Of a DNA stretch of 40,011 bases, positions 19,901-28,567 are shown in pieces (positions within the stretch are counted from its first letter, which is position 1; each line of letters starts with the position of its first letter). The notes below the pieces were generated by a model, which was not told where the DNA came from, did no database searches, and worked only from the letters and a program-made list of their open reading frames with translations. This stretch comes from Prochlorococcus sp. AG-686-M10 (GTDB taxonomy: Bacteria; Cyanobacteriota; Cyanobacteriia; PCC-6307; Cyanobiaceae), in the NCBI GenBank assembly GCA_003210275.1, contig QCVU01000003.1:1-40011 (forward strand), in the 5' to 3' direction. The translations under genes were made by a program, and so were the position numbers.

Positions 19901-20842
19901 ATGAATAATAAAATATTTGAAAATACTTTTCTGTGTAATTTATGCACTGGCACATTGAAATTTGAATTAAATAAAAATAATTCTTCTCTAGTTTGCCAAA
20001 AATGTAAAAATGAGCTAAAAAATTCAGACGGTATATTTACTTTTGAGAATAATGCAAATAAAAATTTAAATAAAGAAATGTATAACATTTTTTGGAAGGA
20101 TATTGAAAAGGAAGAACTTGAATGCAAAACCTATCCATTGGAGAGCGAATTATTAAATAAAAATAATACTCTTATGAAAAATAAGATAGTTTTAGATGCT
20201 GGGGTTGGTGATGGTAGACATTTAGAAATCATAGCCAGGCAAAATCCTAGAGGCATAGTTTGTGTAGATTCATCAGATAGTATCTATCTAGCAAAAAAGA
20301 GATGGGAAAAACAGAAATATAATATACCTATAATTTTTATTAGGTCAAATGTTGAAAATTTAAATTTTAATAAAGGAGCTATAGATTGTATATTTTGTAC
20401 AGGTGTAATAACAGTAGCTGAAAATTATATGTCTATAATTTCTTATTTTCTTAGAAATTCTAAAACATCAATTATTTTAGGTTTGCTTAGTAAGAACATT
20501 TTTGGAAGGATTTATTATGCTTTAAATCCTTTAAAATTTATCTTCAGAAAATTAAAAAAGTATAGATTACTTTTCTTTATTTTGCTGCCTATGAGCTTTT
20601 TATTTTTAATTTTCAATCTAATATTAATGATAAAAAATTCTTTAAATAGAATTAAAAAGAAAAAAAAATATGAATTATCTTTATTTAAAATATTCTCATT
20701 AATTCAAGAACCATTTATCTCTCCTAAAGTTAATAAAATTGATGAGAAAAATTTAGTTAATATTTTTCAGAAAAATGGTTTTTATAAAAAATCAACTATT
20801 CAAGAATTTTTAATTTCTTATATGGTTTTTGAGAAAATCTGA
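19901..20842 (+). CDS. SAM-dependent methyltransferase with N-terminal zinc-ribbon-like segment
   Basis: CNLCTGTLKFELNKNNSSLVCQKCKNEL; VLDAGVGDGRHLEIIARQNPRGIVCVDSSDSI; IDCIFCTGVI. Confidence 0.75.
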   Translation: MNNKIFENTFLCNLCTGTLKFELNKNNSSLVCQKCKNELKNSDGIFTFENNANKNLNKEMYNIFWKDIEKEELECKTYPLESELLNKNNTLMKNKIVLDAGVGDGRHLEIIARQNPRGIVCVDSSDSIYLAKKRWEKQKYNIPIIFIRSNVENLNFNKGAIDCIFCTGVITVAENYMSIISYFLRNSKTSIILGLLSKNIFGRIYYALNPLKFIFRKLKKYRLLFFILLPMSFLFLIFNLILMIKNSLNRIKKKKKYELSLFKIFSLIQEPFISPKVNKIDEKNLVNIFQKNGFYKKSTIQEFLISYMVFEKI

Positions 20843-21777
20843 TCTTTTAGGTAAATAGGGAAAAAAGAAGAATTTTCTTTTAAGGTTGTAAATTTATTAA
20901 TTTCTTTGAGATAATTTTCTTGATCCACAACTAATTTTAGACCACCATTGTATAAAACTTCACCCCCTAATCTTTTTTTAAAATTATCGATACCGTCATT
21001 CTTCCTGACTCCTCCCCCTAAAAAAAATTTTTTAAATCCTAATGATTTCAAAAAAATTATTTCATTCCACAACATCAAATAACCATAATAATAACCATTA
21101 TTTGTAGAAGCAGAAAAAACAAAATCGGCATTTTCATTTCTTTTGTTAATGCCAATTAAATGCATTAACGTAATCTCTTGATTGACTTTTAAACAAAATA
21201 AAAAATTATTCTCAAGTTTTAATATTTCCTTCATAAAAATTGAGCTTATAAATTGCGAATTATTAGCTCCAACTGAAGACATGAAACTATTATAAAGTTC
21301 AAAAAAATAGTTTTTTTCTTCATTTGTTGCAATATTAAATTCATAAAAAGATTTATCTAATTCGGTATTTTTCCTATTTCTATTACTAATATTTTTTTTA
21401 AGTTGAGCTTCAGTTTTGTTCAGATCAATATAGTAACTATTTAATCTCTCAGAATAAATACCTTTTAATTTATTAGGGAACGTTTTTTTTAAATCAAATT
21501 TACTTATTAATGGGAAGTATAATGTTGTTATATTTTTTGAAGATATTTCTTTTATTATATTTTCAAGCATAATAATCGAAGTTTCATTAATTATGTTGAA
21601 AGAGGAATAGGAGTTAACAGGTAAATAGTTTATAGTTTCATTAAATTGATATTTTAGAAATTTTGGATTAAATATATTTGCTTTTCGTTCATTCAAAGAG
21701 ACCAACTCTTTATTTTTAAGTTTCGAATAAACGTTTAATATTTCATCACTATTATACCAATTTTCCAAGTAGTACAT
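20818..21777 (-). CDS. FemAB/GNAT-superfamily acyl- or aminoacyltransferase-like protein
   Basis: LNKTEAQLKKNISNRNRKN; GYYYGYLMLWNEIIFLKSLGFKKFFLGGGVRKNDGIDNFKKRLGGEVL. The likely start is the ATG at 21777 just after the upstream TAA, not the ORF-track start at 21864. Confidence 0.7.
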   Translation of the reverse strand: MYYLENWYNSDEILNVYSKLKNKELVSLNERKANIFNPKFLKYQFNETINYLPVNSYSSFNIINETSIIMLENIIKEISSKNITTLYFPLISKFDLKKTFPNKLKGIYSERLNSYYIDLNKTEAQLKKNISNRNRKNTELDKSFYEFNIATNEEKNYFFELYNSFMSSVGANNSQFISSIFMKEILKLENNFLFCLKVNQEITLMHLIGINKRNENADFVFSASTNNGYYYGYLMLWNEIIFLKSLGFKKFFLGGGVRKNDGIDNFKKRLGGEVLYNGGLKLVVDQENYLKEINKFTTLKENSSFFPIYLKDQIFSKTI

Positions 21778-21778
21778 T

Positions 21779-22474
21779 TTATTTTGAAGTACAACTAACT
21801 GTCCAATAAAACTCCTCAAGACCCCACCAGTTATTCTCACAAAAACCAATTTTAAATTCTTCAAATTTTCTGTTTAAGAAATTGATAATTTGGGTTTCAG
21901 TTTCAAAAAATTTTATTTTTAATCCATTTCTAATTCCTAATGGATCATCTTTTATAATTGCATAATTATCTTCAAGAATTTCTGCATATCTCAAAAGATA
22001 ACTTTTTTGATTTGGAATAGAAAATATTAATCTTCCGCCTTTTTTTAAAATTCTGCTAATCTCATTTAGATTTGAGCTGAAGCAATCATTATTGTTTAGA
22101 TAATAAAATGAATGACAAGCAATGATACAATCAAAGAATTCTTTTTGAAAGTTGGTATTACTATTATTACCAACTTGCAAATTAGCTTTGTAATTATTAA
22201 ACTCTAAATTCTTTGAACAAAATTCCACAATTTCTTTATTAATTTCTAGTCCATAAACTCTATATCCTAAATCACTAAGAAAAGGAATATTTCTACCATC
22301 ACCGCAACCCAAGTCCAAAACTTTTTTACCTTTATAAAAAGATATAGAATTTGGTTTTAAATTAGGATAGGTACCTAAAAAAGACCTTACCACAAACTCA
22401 GTAGGATACAATTTTGATAGTTTTTTCCCTTTATAATATTTTGTATATTCAAGATCAATATCTTTATTAATCAT
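21779..22474 (-). CDS. Class I SAM-dependent methyltransferase
   Basis: KKVLDLGCGDGRNIPFLSDLGYRVYGLEIN; DCIIACHSFYYL; LKKGGRLIFSIPN. Confidence 0.9.
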   Translation of the reverse strand: MINKDIDLEYTKYYKGKKLSKLYPTEFVVRSFLGTYPNLKPNSISFYKGKKVLDLGCGDGRNIPFLSDLGYRVYGLEINKEIVEFCSKNLEFNNYKANLQVGNNSNTNFQKEFFDCIIACHSFYYLNNNDCFSSNLNEISRILKKGGRLIFSIPNQKSYLLRYAEILEDNYAIIKDDPLGIRNGLKIKFFETETQIINFLNRKFEEFKIGFCENNWWGLEEFYWTVSCTSK

Positions 22475-22532
22475 TTGATGGATTATGTTTATTCTTTTAG
22501 ATTAAATGGTTTGTGTTTTAAATCCAGGAAAT

Positions 22533-23423
22533 TTATCTTTCATAAAAATGCCTAATAAAACTTCTGAAATGATCGAATTCGTGTTCTAGAATTAATCTTC
22601 CATTTTTATTAGAAATAACATAAAAACCTCCCTCCTCAAGATTAATCATTTTAGGAAGAGAAGCAACATTATCAAACATTTGGGGCATTATTACTCCATT
22701 ATGTGCGCTAACTATTGTATTTTTACTATCATTAATAGGTAATTCTAAATATAAATTCCTTAATAGTTCAATTCTTTTATTAATATCTTCCGTATAAGGA
22801 CCTGCATGAACTAGATTTCTATCAAGATCTGAATATTTATTAAATGCTAATTCTGCAGTTTGTCGTGCTCTACAGCTAGGACTAGATAATATATAACCTA
22901 CAGGGAAAGATATATTTTGTAGATGTTCACCAATTGCTCTGGCTTGTACTTTTCCTCTTTCACTAAGACATACAGCTTTTGAAAAATAATCTTTCTCTGC
23001 GTATCTAGTACCGTTTACTCCATTACTATGCAAGTCTGACTCTAAAGAATCATATTTTTCGACATCAAACCATTTTTCTCTTTCTGCATGTCTAAAGTGC
23101 AATATGTATCCACCATTTAACAATTTTTTAGCCCAAATTTTATCAAGTTCTCTACCCGAGAATCTTTCGCTCTTATTCAAGCGGTATTCTGATTTATAGG
23201 GTTCAAAAGGAGACTTAGGTCTCTCATAAACTCCTTTTTGTAATAAACTAGAAATTTTGTTTTTATATTTGATACCTATAATTAAACTCAAAAAAGTAAA
23301 TGATATTATTAAAGATGATGAAATAATATTCAAAAATTTTAAAATCATTTTTAATTCTAAATATCTTCCTTTTTTCATCAAAGTTAAAATTACATAGTTA
23401 ATAAGATACATTATCAAAAACAA
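22533..23423 (-). CDS. Histidine-phosphatase (phosphoglycerate-mutase-like) protein with N-terminal membrane anchor; exact start uncertain
   Basis: YILHFRHAEREKW (RHxE motif); LSERGKVQARAIGEHLQ; YILSSPSCRARQTAELAF; TIVSAHNGVI; hydrophobic segment near the N-terminus. Confidence 0.85.
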   Translation of the reverse strand: MFLIMYLINYVILTLMKKGRYLELKMILKFLNIISSSLIISFTFLSLIIGIKYKNKISSLLQKGVYERPKSPFEPYKSEYRLNKSERFSGRELDKIWAKKLLNGGYILHFRHAEREKWFDVEKYDSLESDLHSNGVNGTRYAEKDYFSKAVCLSERGKVQARAIGEHLQNISFPVGYILSSPSCRARQTAELAFNKYSDLDRNLVHAGPYTEDINKRIELLRNLYLELPINDSKNTIVSAHNGVIMPQMFDNVASLPKMINLEEGGFYVISNKNGRLILEHEFDHFRSFIRHFYER

Positions 23424-23586
23424 TAAAAATAAATATTTACAAAAAAACTTTAAAAATTGAAAGAATCAATAAAAAATTGTGCGGTGGTATTTTTCAGAAA
23501 TTTAAATCATTTAAATAATATTAAAAATATATTTGCAAATGTTTATTTATTAATAAATAATATAATAAAATTTATAAAGGATTTTT

Positions 23587-23949
23587 ATGAAAGAATTAAT
23601 ACTAGCTTTACCAAGTATTTTTTTAATAGGAACTTCAAATTTGATTTTAAAATCGAGATTGAATTATTTGAATCAAAAAGATCTTAATATTTTTAGTGAT
23701 AAGTTTTTTAATTTCCTTTTTGATCCATATATTTTTGCTGGTGGTATAGCATTATCTCTATCAATTATTTGGTGGTTAAAGATAATAAATCAGGTTCGAC
23801 TTGGAATTATATATCCTTTAATTCATGGAGGAACAATATTATTAACTTTAATTTGTAGTATCATTTTTTTGAGAGAATCTATTACTCAATCTCAAATTAC
23901 AGGCGTTATTTTTATAGTCGTTGGAATAGTTTTGTTAATTAAACAATAA
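23587..23949 (+). CDS. Small four-TM SMR/EamA-like membrane protein (possible ArnE/F-type lipid-linked sugar flippase)
   Basis: 120 aa, four hydrophobic segments; LGIIYPLIHGGTILLTLICSIIFLRESITQSQITGVIFIVVGIVLL resembles the EamA/SMR C-terminal pattern. Confidence 0.75.
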   Translation: MKELILALPSIFLIGTSNLILKSRLNYLNQKDLNIFSDKFFNFLFDPYIFAGGIALSLSIIWWLKIINQVRLGIIYPLIHGGTILLTLICSIIFLRESITQSQITGVIFIVVGIVLLIKQ

Positions 23950-24194
23950 AAACTAAGATATTTATTTTTAAATTTTTTTTCTAAGATTATTTTAAATCAA
24001 TTTTTAAGCAAATATTTTTATATTTTTTGATAATTTATATCTTCACATATTAGCTTCTTTATATTAAGTTATAATTTATGATAATATTTAATATGCAAAA
24101 TAAAATTGGAAAGATATTTTCTAGATTAATAAAATTAGTCTATTTTTTATAATTAGACAAAATTAATTTAGAGACATATATATATTCACAAAGA

Positions 24195-24884
24195 TCAAAT
24201 ATATTGCATATGCTCATAACATTTTCTTCCACAATTGAAAATTAGATCCAATATGGATAGATTATCTACAAATTCACCCCAAAGCTGACTATATCTTCCA
24301 TATTTAGAATAGTTAATATATGATAGTTTTATTTTATTTTCTTTGAATATATTTTGGTCTATATAATCTTTTGCTGATGGACCAGTAATATATTCGCAAG
24401 CATTCAAATCTTTGCATATATTAACCAATCTTTCTGTTTTCCCATTTTTTAAATTAAATTCAGAAGAGTCTCTGATTTTAGTTTTAATCTTAAGATAATT
24501 ACAAATCAATTCAATTAATCTTCTATTTAATTCTGAAAGATAAATATAGTTTTCTTTAAAGTATATTTTCTCAAGTTCTGATGATAGATCTTTAAAAAAA
24601 GGAGCTTTTGAATAACTTGCTTTTAAACTTTCCCAGTGATTAATTTTCCATGATTGACCATTTATTTCAGCTTCATTAATTTTTTGAAAATATTTTCCTT
24701 TAACTTTTACTGGGATACTAAGCCAAAGGGGACCATCTTTAGTTTTTATTTTATTTCTATTTCTCCAATCACGTTTTGTATATTGCATATCATCAAAAAT
24801 TATAAATTCGTCTACTGAAGCTATTAAATCAAAATAACCTCTCCAAGGTATATAGTTTGACTGAGATATAGCTATTTTTTTCAT
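24195..24884 (-). CDS. WbqC-family protein
   Basis: KIAISQSNYIPWRGYFDLIASVDEFIIFDDMQYTKRDWRNRNKIKTKDGPLWLSIPV; ITGPSAKDYID: characteristic WbqC-like pattern. Confidence 0.92.
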   Translation of the reverse strand: MKKIAISQSNYIPWRGYFDLIASVDEFIIFDDMQYTKRDWRNRNKIKTKDGPLWLSIPVKVKGKYFQKINEAEINGQSWKINHWESLKASYSKAPFFKDLSSELEKIYFKENYIYLSELNRRLIELICNYLKIKTKIRDSSEFNLKNGKTERLVNICKDLNACEYITGPSAKDYIDQNIFKENKIKLSYINYSKYGRYSQLWGEFVDNLSILDLIFNCGRKCYEHMQYI

Positions 24885-25062
24885 TAATTTGATACTTATC
24901 TTTTAGATTATTTTATCTTAAATATTTAATTAATAAATTTTGAATATTTTTAAAAAGTCTAAAACTAAAAATTTTACTAGTTGGAGTATAGGTTAAAAAT
25001 AATGATCTGAAGGATTTATGATCTATAATTCAATAAATTTATAATTAGCCTTAGGTTAAAAA

Positions 25063-25914
25063 ATGATTATCAATAAGATTAAAAGATATAAGGGAAATAT
25101 TAATTCCATAAGGGATTATTGGCTAAATAATCCATGTGAAGAATGGTTTTTTGGCCCTGGCATAAACTGCAAAAAACCAAATCAAATTAATTTAGAACAA
25201 TTTAATCTCAATTCTTCTTTGCGCTATTCAAATGAACCAGAAATAATAAAATTTGGAGATTTTAGTCTCCTAAAAGGATTAACAGTTCTTGAAGTGGGAT
25301 ATGGTCTAGGCTCAGATGCATCATTAATCGCAAAATCCGCAAAAAATTATTATGGTATTGATCTTTCTGAAGTTTCCTATAAAGTAACGAAAAGAAGATT
25401 AGAGTTGCTGGGTCTAAAAAATATCAATTTAAATGTAGGTTCTTCTACTGATTTAAATTTTGAAAGTAATACTTTTGATTTTGTCTATAGTTGGGGTGTA
25501 ATTCATCATTCAGGAAATATAAAGAAGTCTTTAGAAGAAATATATAGAGTTCTAAAAAAGGGTGGAAGATCAAAAATTATGGTTTACAACAAGGATTCTT
25601 TGGTAGTTTTTATTTACTGGCTTTATTTTTCGATAAAAGAATTAAATTTCAAAAGATCAAGAGAACAAATTATTTCTCAAAATATTGAATCACCAGGTAC
25701 GCTTATACTTTCAAAAAGAGAATTAAAGGAATTAGTAAATTCAGTAGGCTTTAAGGTAATTAATTTAAAACTATATAGAGATTTCTTCTATATCTTAAGA
25801 AAATATCCCAGATTTATTAGGCCTTTAATAAGGGTAATTGCAAAATTTCTCTCTTTATTACTTGGTGGTGAGGAGAAAATAGGATACTTTATGTGTGCAG
25901 AAATTATTAAATAA
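25063..25914 (+). CDS. Class I SAM-dependent methyltransferase
   Basis: LTVLEVGYGLGSDASLIAKSAKNYYGIDLSE; FDFVYSWGVIHHSGNIKKSLEEIYRVLKKGGRSKIMVYN. Confidence 0.92.
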   Translation: MIINKIKRYKGNINSIRDYWLNNPCEEWFFGPGINCKKPNQINLEQFNLNSSLRYSNEPEIIKFGDFSLLKGLTVLEVGYGLGSDASLIAKSAKNYYGIDLSEVSYKVTKRRLELLGLKNINLNVGSSTDLNFESNTFDFVYSWGVIHHSGNIKKSLEEIYRVLKKGGRSKIMVYNKDSLVVFIYWLYFSIKELNFKRSREQIISQNIESPGTLILSKRELKELVNSVGFKVINLKLYRDFFYILRKYPRFIRPLIRVIAKFLSLLLGGEEKIGYFMCAEIIK

Positions 25915-25986
25915 GAGATTTTTAAAAATTAATATTAAAGATTTATTAGTAAATTTGAACTGTGAATTTTAAGAATTTATGTCTTA

Positions 25987-27426
25987 TTAAGTGACTCCGT
26001 CTCCAACTCTCCAAAAATTAAGTCCTGCATCTACAACATTTTTGGGATTAATTATTGATCGTGAATCAAACACCCATGAAGGACTCCTCATCGTATTTGC
26101 AAATTTAAACCAATTGATTTGGGAGTATTCTTCCCATTCAGTAAGTATTACAGCGGCATCAGCATTTTTTAATGCCATTTTAATATCTATAGCGCTCTGC
26201 CAGATACCGCTATAATCTTGATCTTTAATAGCTGTACTTTCCACATTATTATTTATAGGTTCGCAATTTAAATCTTTTGCAATTTGCACTTTCGAAACTT
26301 TTGGATCGTGAATACAAAGAAAAGCACCTTCATCCATAAGGTCTTTGCATATTTGAATTGCTGCTGATTCACGCGTATCGTTAGTATTACTTTTGAAAGA
26401 AAATCCAAGAATAGCTATCTTCTTACTTGATAAAGTTCCAAAAAGTTTCTTAGTAATTAACTCTGCAATTCTATGTTGATGCCAAGTATTTATCTTTACG
26501 ACTTCATTCCAAAATGAGGCTACTTCAGGTAGACCAAAATATTCAGATAAATATACTAAATTGAGAATATCTTTTTTAAAACAACTACCACCAAACCCAG
26601 GACCAGATTCTAAAAATTTTGAACCAATTCTTGAGTCTGTCCCTATTGCCCTAGATACCTCTCTTATATCAGCTCCAGTCGCCTCGCATAAAGCGCTTAT
26701 AGAATTTATGGAACTTATTCGTTGGGCTAAAAAAGCATTAGATGTAAGTTTAGCTAATTCACTACTCCATATATTAGTTTTCAGGATTTTTTCTTTAGGA
26801 ACCCAATTATTATAAATTTGAGATAGAGCTTCAATAGAATCCTCGTCTTCACCACCAATTAAAACTCTATCTGGATTTATAAGATCGTTAATTGCTGTGC
26901 CCTCTGCAAGAAATTCTGGATTAGATAAAACACTAAAAGTAGCTGAATTTTTTTTATTCTTATTTGATTGTTGGGCTGCTTGAAGTATAGATTTTATAAC
27001 TTCTGCAGTTTTTACAGGAAGAGTACTTTTCTCAACAACTATTGTGAAGCCATTGGCATACATCGCTATTTGCCTGGCTGAAGATTCCACCCATTTTAAA
27101 TCACTTGCTTTACCTGCCCCGATGCCTTTAGTTTTAGTTGGTGTATTTACTGAAATAAATATCATATCTGCTTCTGCAATATGTTTTTTAATATCATTAG
27201 AGAAAAAAAGATTTTTTCCTCTACATTTTTTTATTAATTCAGATAAGCCAGGCTCATAGATAGGAATCTCATCGGTATTTTTATTATTCCAACTTTTTAT
27301 TCTTTCTTCACTGATGTCAATAACATTGACATTTAAACTTGGGCATTTATGCGCAATTACAGCCATAGTTGGACCTCCAACATATCCTGCCCCAATACAG
27401 CAAATATTTTTTATTCTTTTTCCCAT
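25987..27426 (-). CDS. ugd: UDP-glucose 6-dehydrogenase (long, eukaryote-like form)
   Basis: NICCIGAGYVGGPTMAVIAHKCPSLNVNVIDISEERI; FISVNTPTKTKGIGAGKASDLKWVESSARQIA; SNPEFLAEGTAINDLINPDRVLIGG; GPGFGGSCFKKDILNLVYL. Confidence 0.95.
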   Translation of the reverse strand: MGKRIKNICCIGAGYVGGPTMAVIAHKCPSLNVNVIDISEERIKSWNNKNTDEIPIYEPGLSELIKKCRGKNLFFSNDIKKHIAEADMIFISVNTPTKTKGIGAGKASDLKWVESSARQIAMYANGFTIVVEKSTLPVKTAEVIKSILQAAQQSNKNKKNSATFSVLSNPEFLAEGTAINDLINPDRVLIGGEDEDSIEALSQIYNNWVPKEKILKTNIWSSELAKLTSNAFLAQRISSINSISALCEATGADIREVSRAIGTDSRIGSKFLESGPGFGGSCFKKDILNLVYLSEYFGLPEVASFWNEVVKINTWHQHRIAELITKKLFGTLSSKKIAILGFSFKSNTNDTRESAAIQICKDLMDEGAFLCIHDPKVSKVQIAKDLNCEPINNNVESTAIKDQDYSGIWQSAIDIKMALKNADAAVILTEWEEYSQINWFKFANTMRSPSWVFDSRSIINPKNVVDAGLNFWRVGDGVT

Positions 27427-27559
27427 TATTTTTTTATATTTAAATAAATTTTTTCAGTTATTTATAAGTATATTTTAATCTATAAAATTTATATATTTAA
27501 GGGCTTTTATTTAATATTGATTTTTATAGATAAAATTTAAATTTTTTATTTAACTAAAC

Positions 27560-28567
27560 TTATTTTAAAAAATTAGATTTATTACTCTTTATAAATTTAA
27601 AAAATATAAAGGTCTCAATCAGCCCTAGGCCCCAATTTAATTGTGCAATCAGGCCCAAAAAAGGCATATAAAAAATTTTTTTGAAGCCATAATCTTTAAT
27701 TTCATGAAAAATATTATATGAAAGCGGTACTAGAAGGATAAAAAGTATCGAAAAAAATACTTTTTCTTTGAAAATTAGAAAGTTAAGAATTGGAATTATT
27801 AAGGCAATTATAAAAATAAGAATATATTTTTTTTTATCATGAATTGTTTTAGCAGAAATAATAGTTCTTGCCCTGCATCTGCCATAGTTTCTGAAAAGTT
27901 TTAAGACGTTTATTATATTTTGCCTACATAAATATTTCAGTTGTAATTTTTTTGACTTATAAATTAAATATCCTTTGGAAATAATATCTTGACATAATTG
28001 ACTATCCTCTGAAATTAGACTTATTTCTTCTCTAAATGGAGTTTCTTCTAAAACATTTTTGGGATAACAACCCAAATAAATGGAATTAACAATTCCACTA
28101 TATTCGATTCTTCTGTAAAGAGGATTGCCAAATATATAAGCTCTATCCATAATGCTTGCGGCAATTTTTGCATTTTTAGATTCATTCGCAGGATATGCAG
28201 CTTGCCTTCCTCCAACTCCACCAATATCGATCTTGGAGATATTTTGTTTATTTAAAATTTTTAATGCCTCTTCAGCATAATTGCTCGAAAATCTTGTTCT
28301 TGTATCAAATCTAAATAAGTAATCAGAATTGGCTTTGGAAATTGCATAATTCAAAGCTTCTACTCTTGGAAGTTTAATATTTTCATATTTAATTGATGTT
28401 ATTTTACGATCAAAAATATCATCGAAAAGATTATAATTAATTGGTTTTTTACTTGAGTCAATAATTATAATTTCATTTGGAACTATAGACTGATCTGCCA
28501 TAGAAATTAGACAATCAACTAGGATTTCTATATCTTCAAAACACGTCCCAAAAAAACTGTAACTCAT
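27560..28567 (-). CDS. Family 2 glycosyltransferase with C-terminal hydrophobic segments
   Basis: IVPNEIIIIDSSKKPI; VEALNYAISKANSDYLFRFDTRTRF; GGVGGRQAA; C-terminal TM region. 4-nt overlap with the upstream heptose gene. Confidence 0.85.
   Translation of the reverse strand: MSYSFFGTCFEDIEILVDCLISMADQSIVPNEIIIIDSSKKPINYNLFDDIFDRKITSIKYENIKLPRVEALNYAISKANSDYLFRFDTRTRFSSNYAEEALKILNKQNISKIDIGGVGGRQAAYPANESKNAKIAASIMDRAYIFGNPLYRRIEYSGIVNSIYLGCYPKNVLEETPFREEISLISEDSQLCQDIISKGYLIYKSKKLQLKYLCRQNIINVLKLFRNYGRCRARTIISAKTIHDKKKYILIFIIALIIPILNFLIFKEKVFFSILFILLVPLSYNIFHEIKDYGFKKIFYMPFLGLIAQLNWGLGLIETFIFFKFIKSNKSNFLK

Noticed and set aside
19783-20127. 114-aa minus-strand ORF
   Set aside because: Antisense across the junction of two well-supported plus-strand genes.
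23457-23687. 76-aa plus-strand ORF
   Set aside because: Overlaps the better supported SMR/EamA-like CDS in another frame; low-complexity Asn/Lys/Phe composition.
23950-24194. Possible regulatory RNA or mobile-element scar between the SMR-like and WbqC genes
   Set aside because: No terminal repeats, target-site duplication or structured element recognised; consistent with ordinary AT-rich intergenic DNA.
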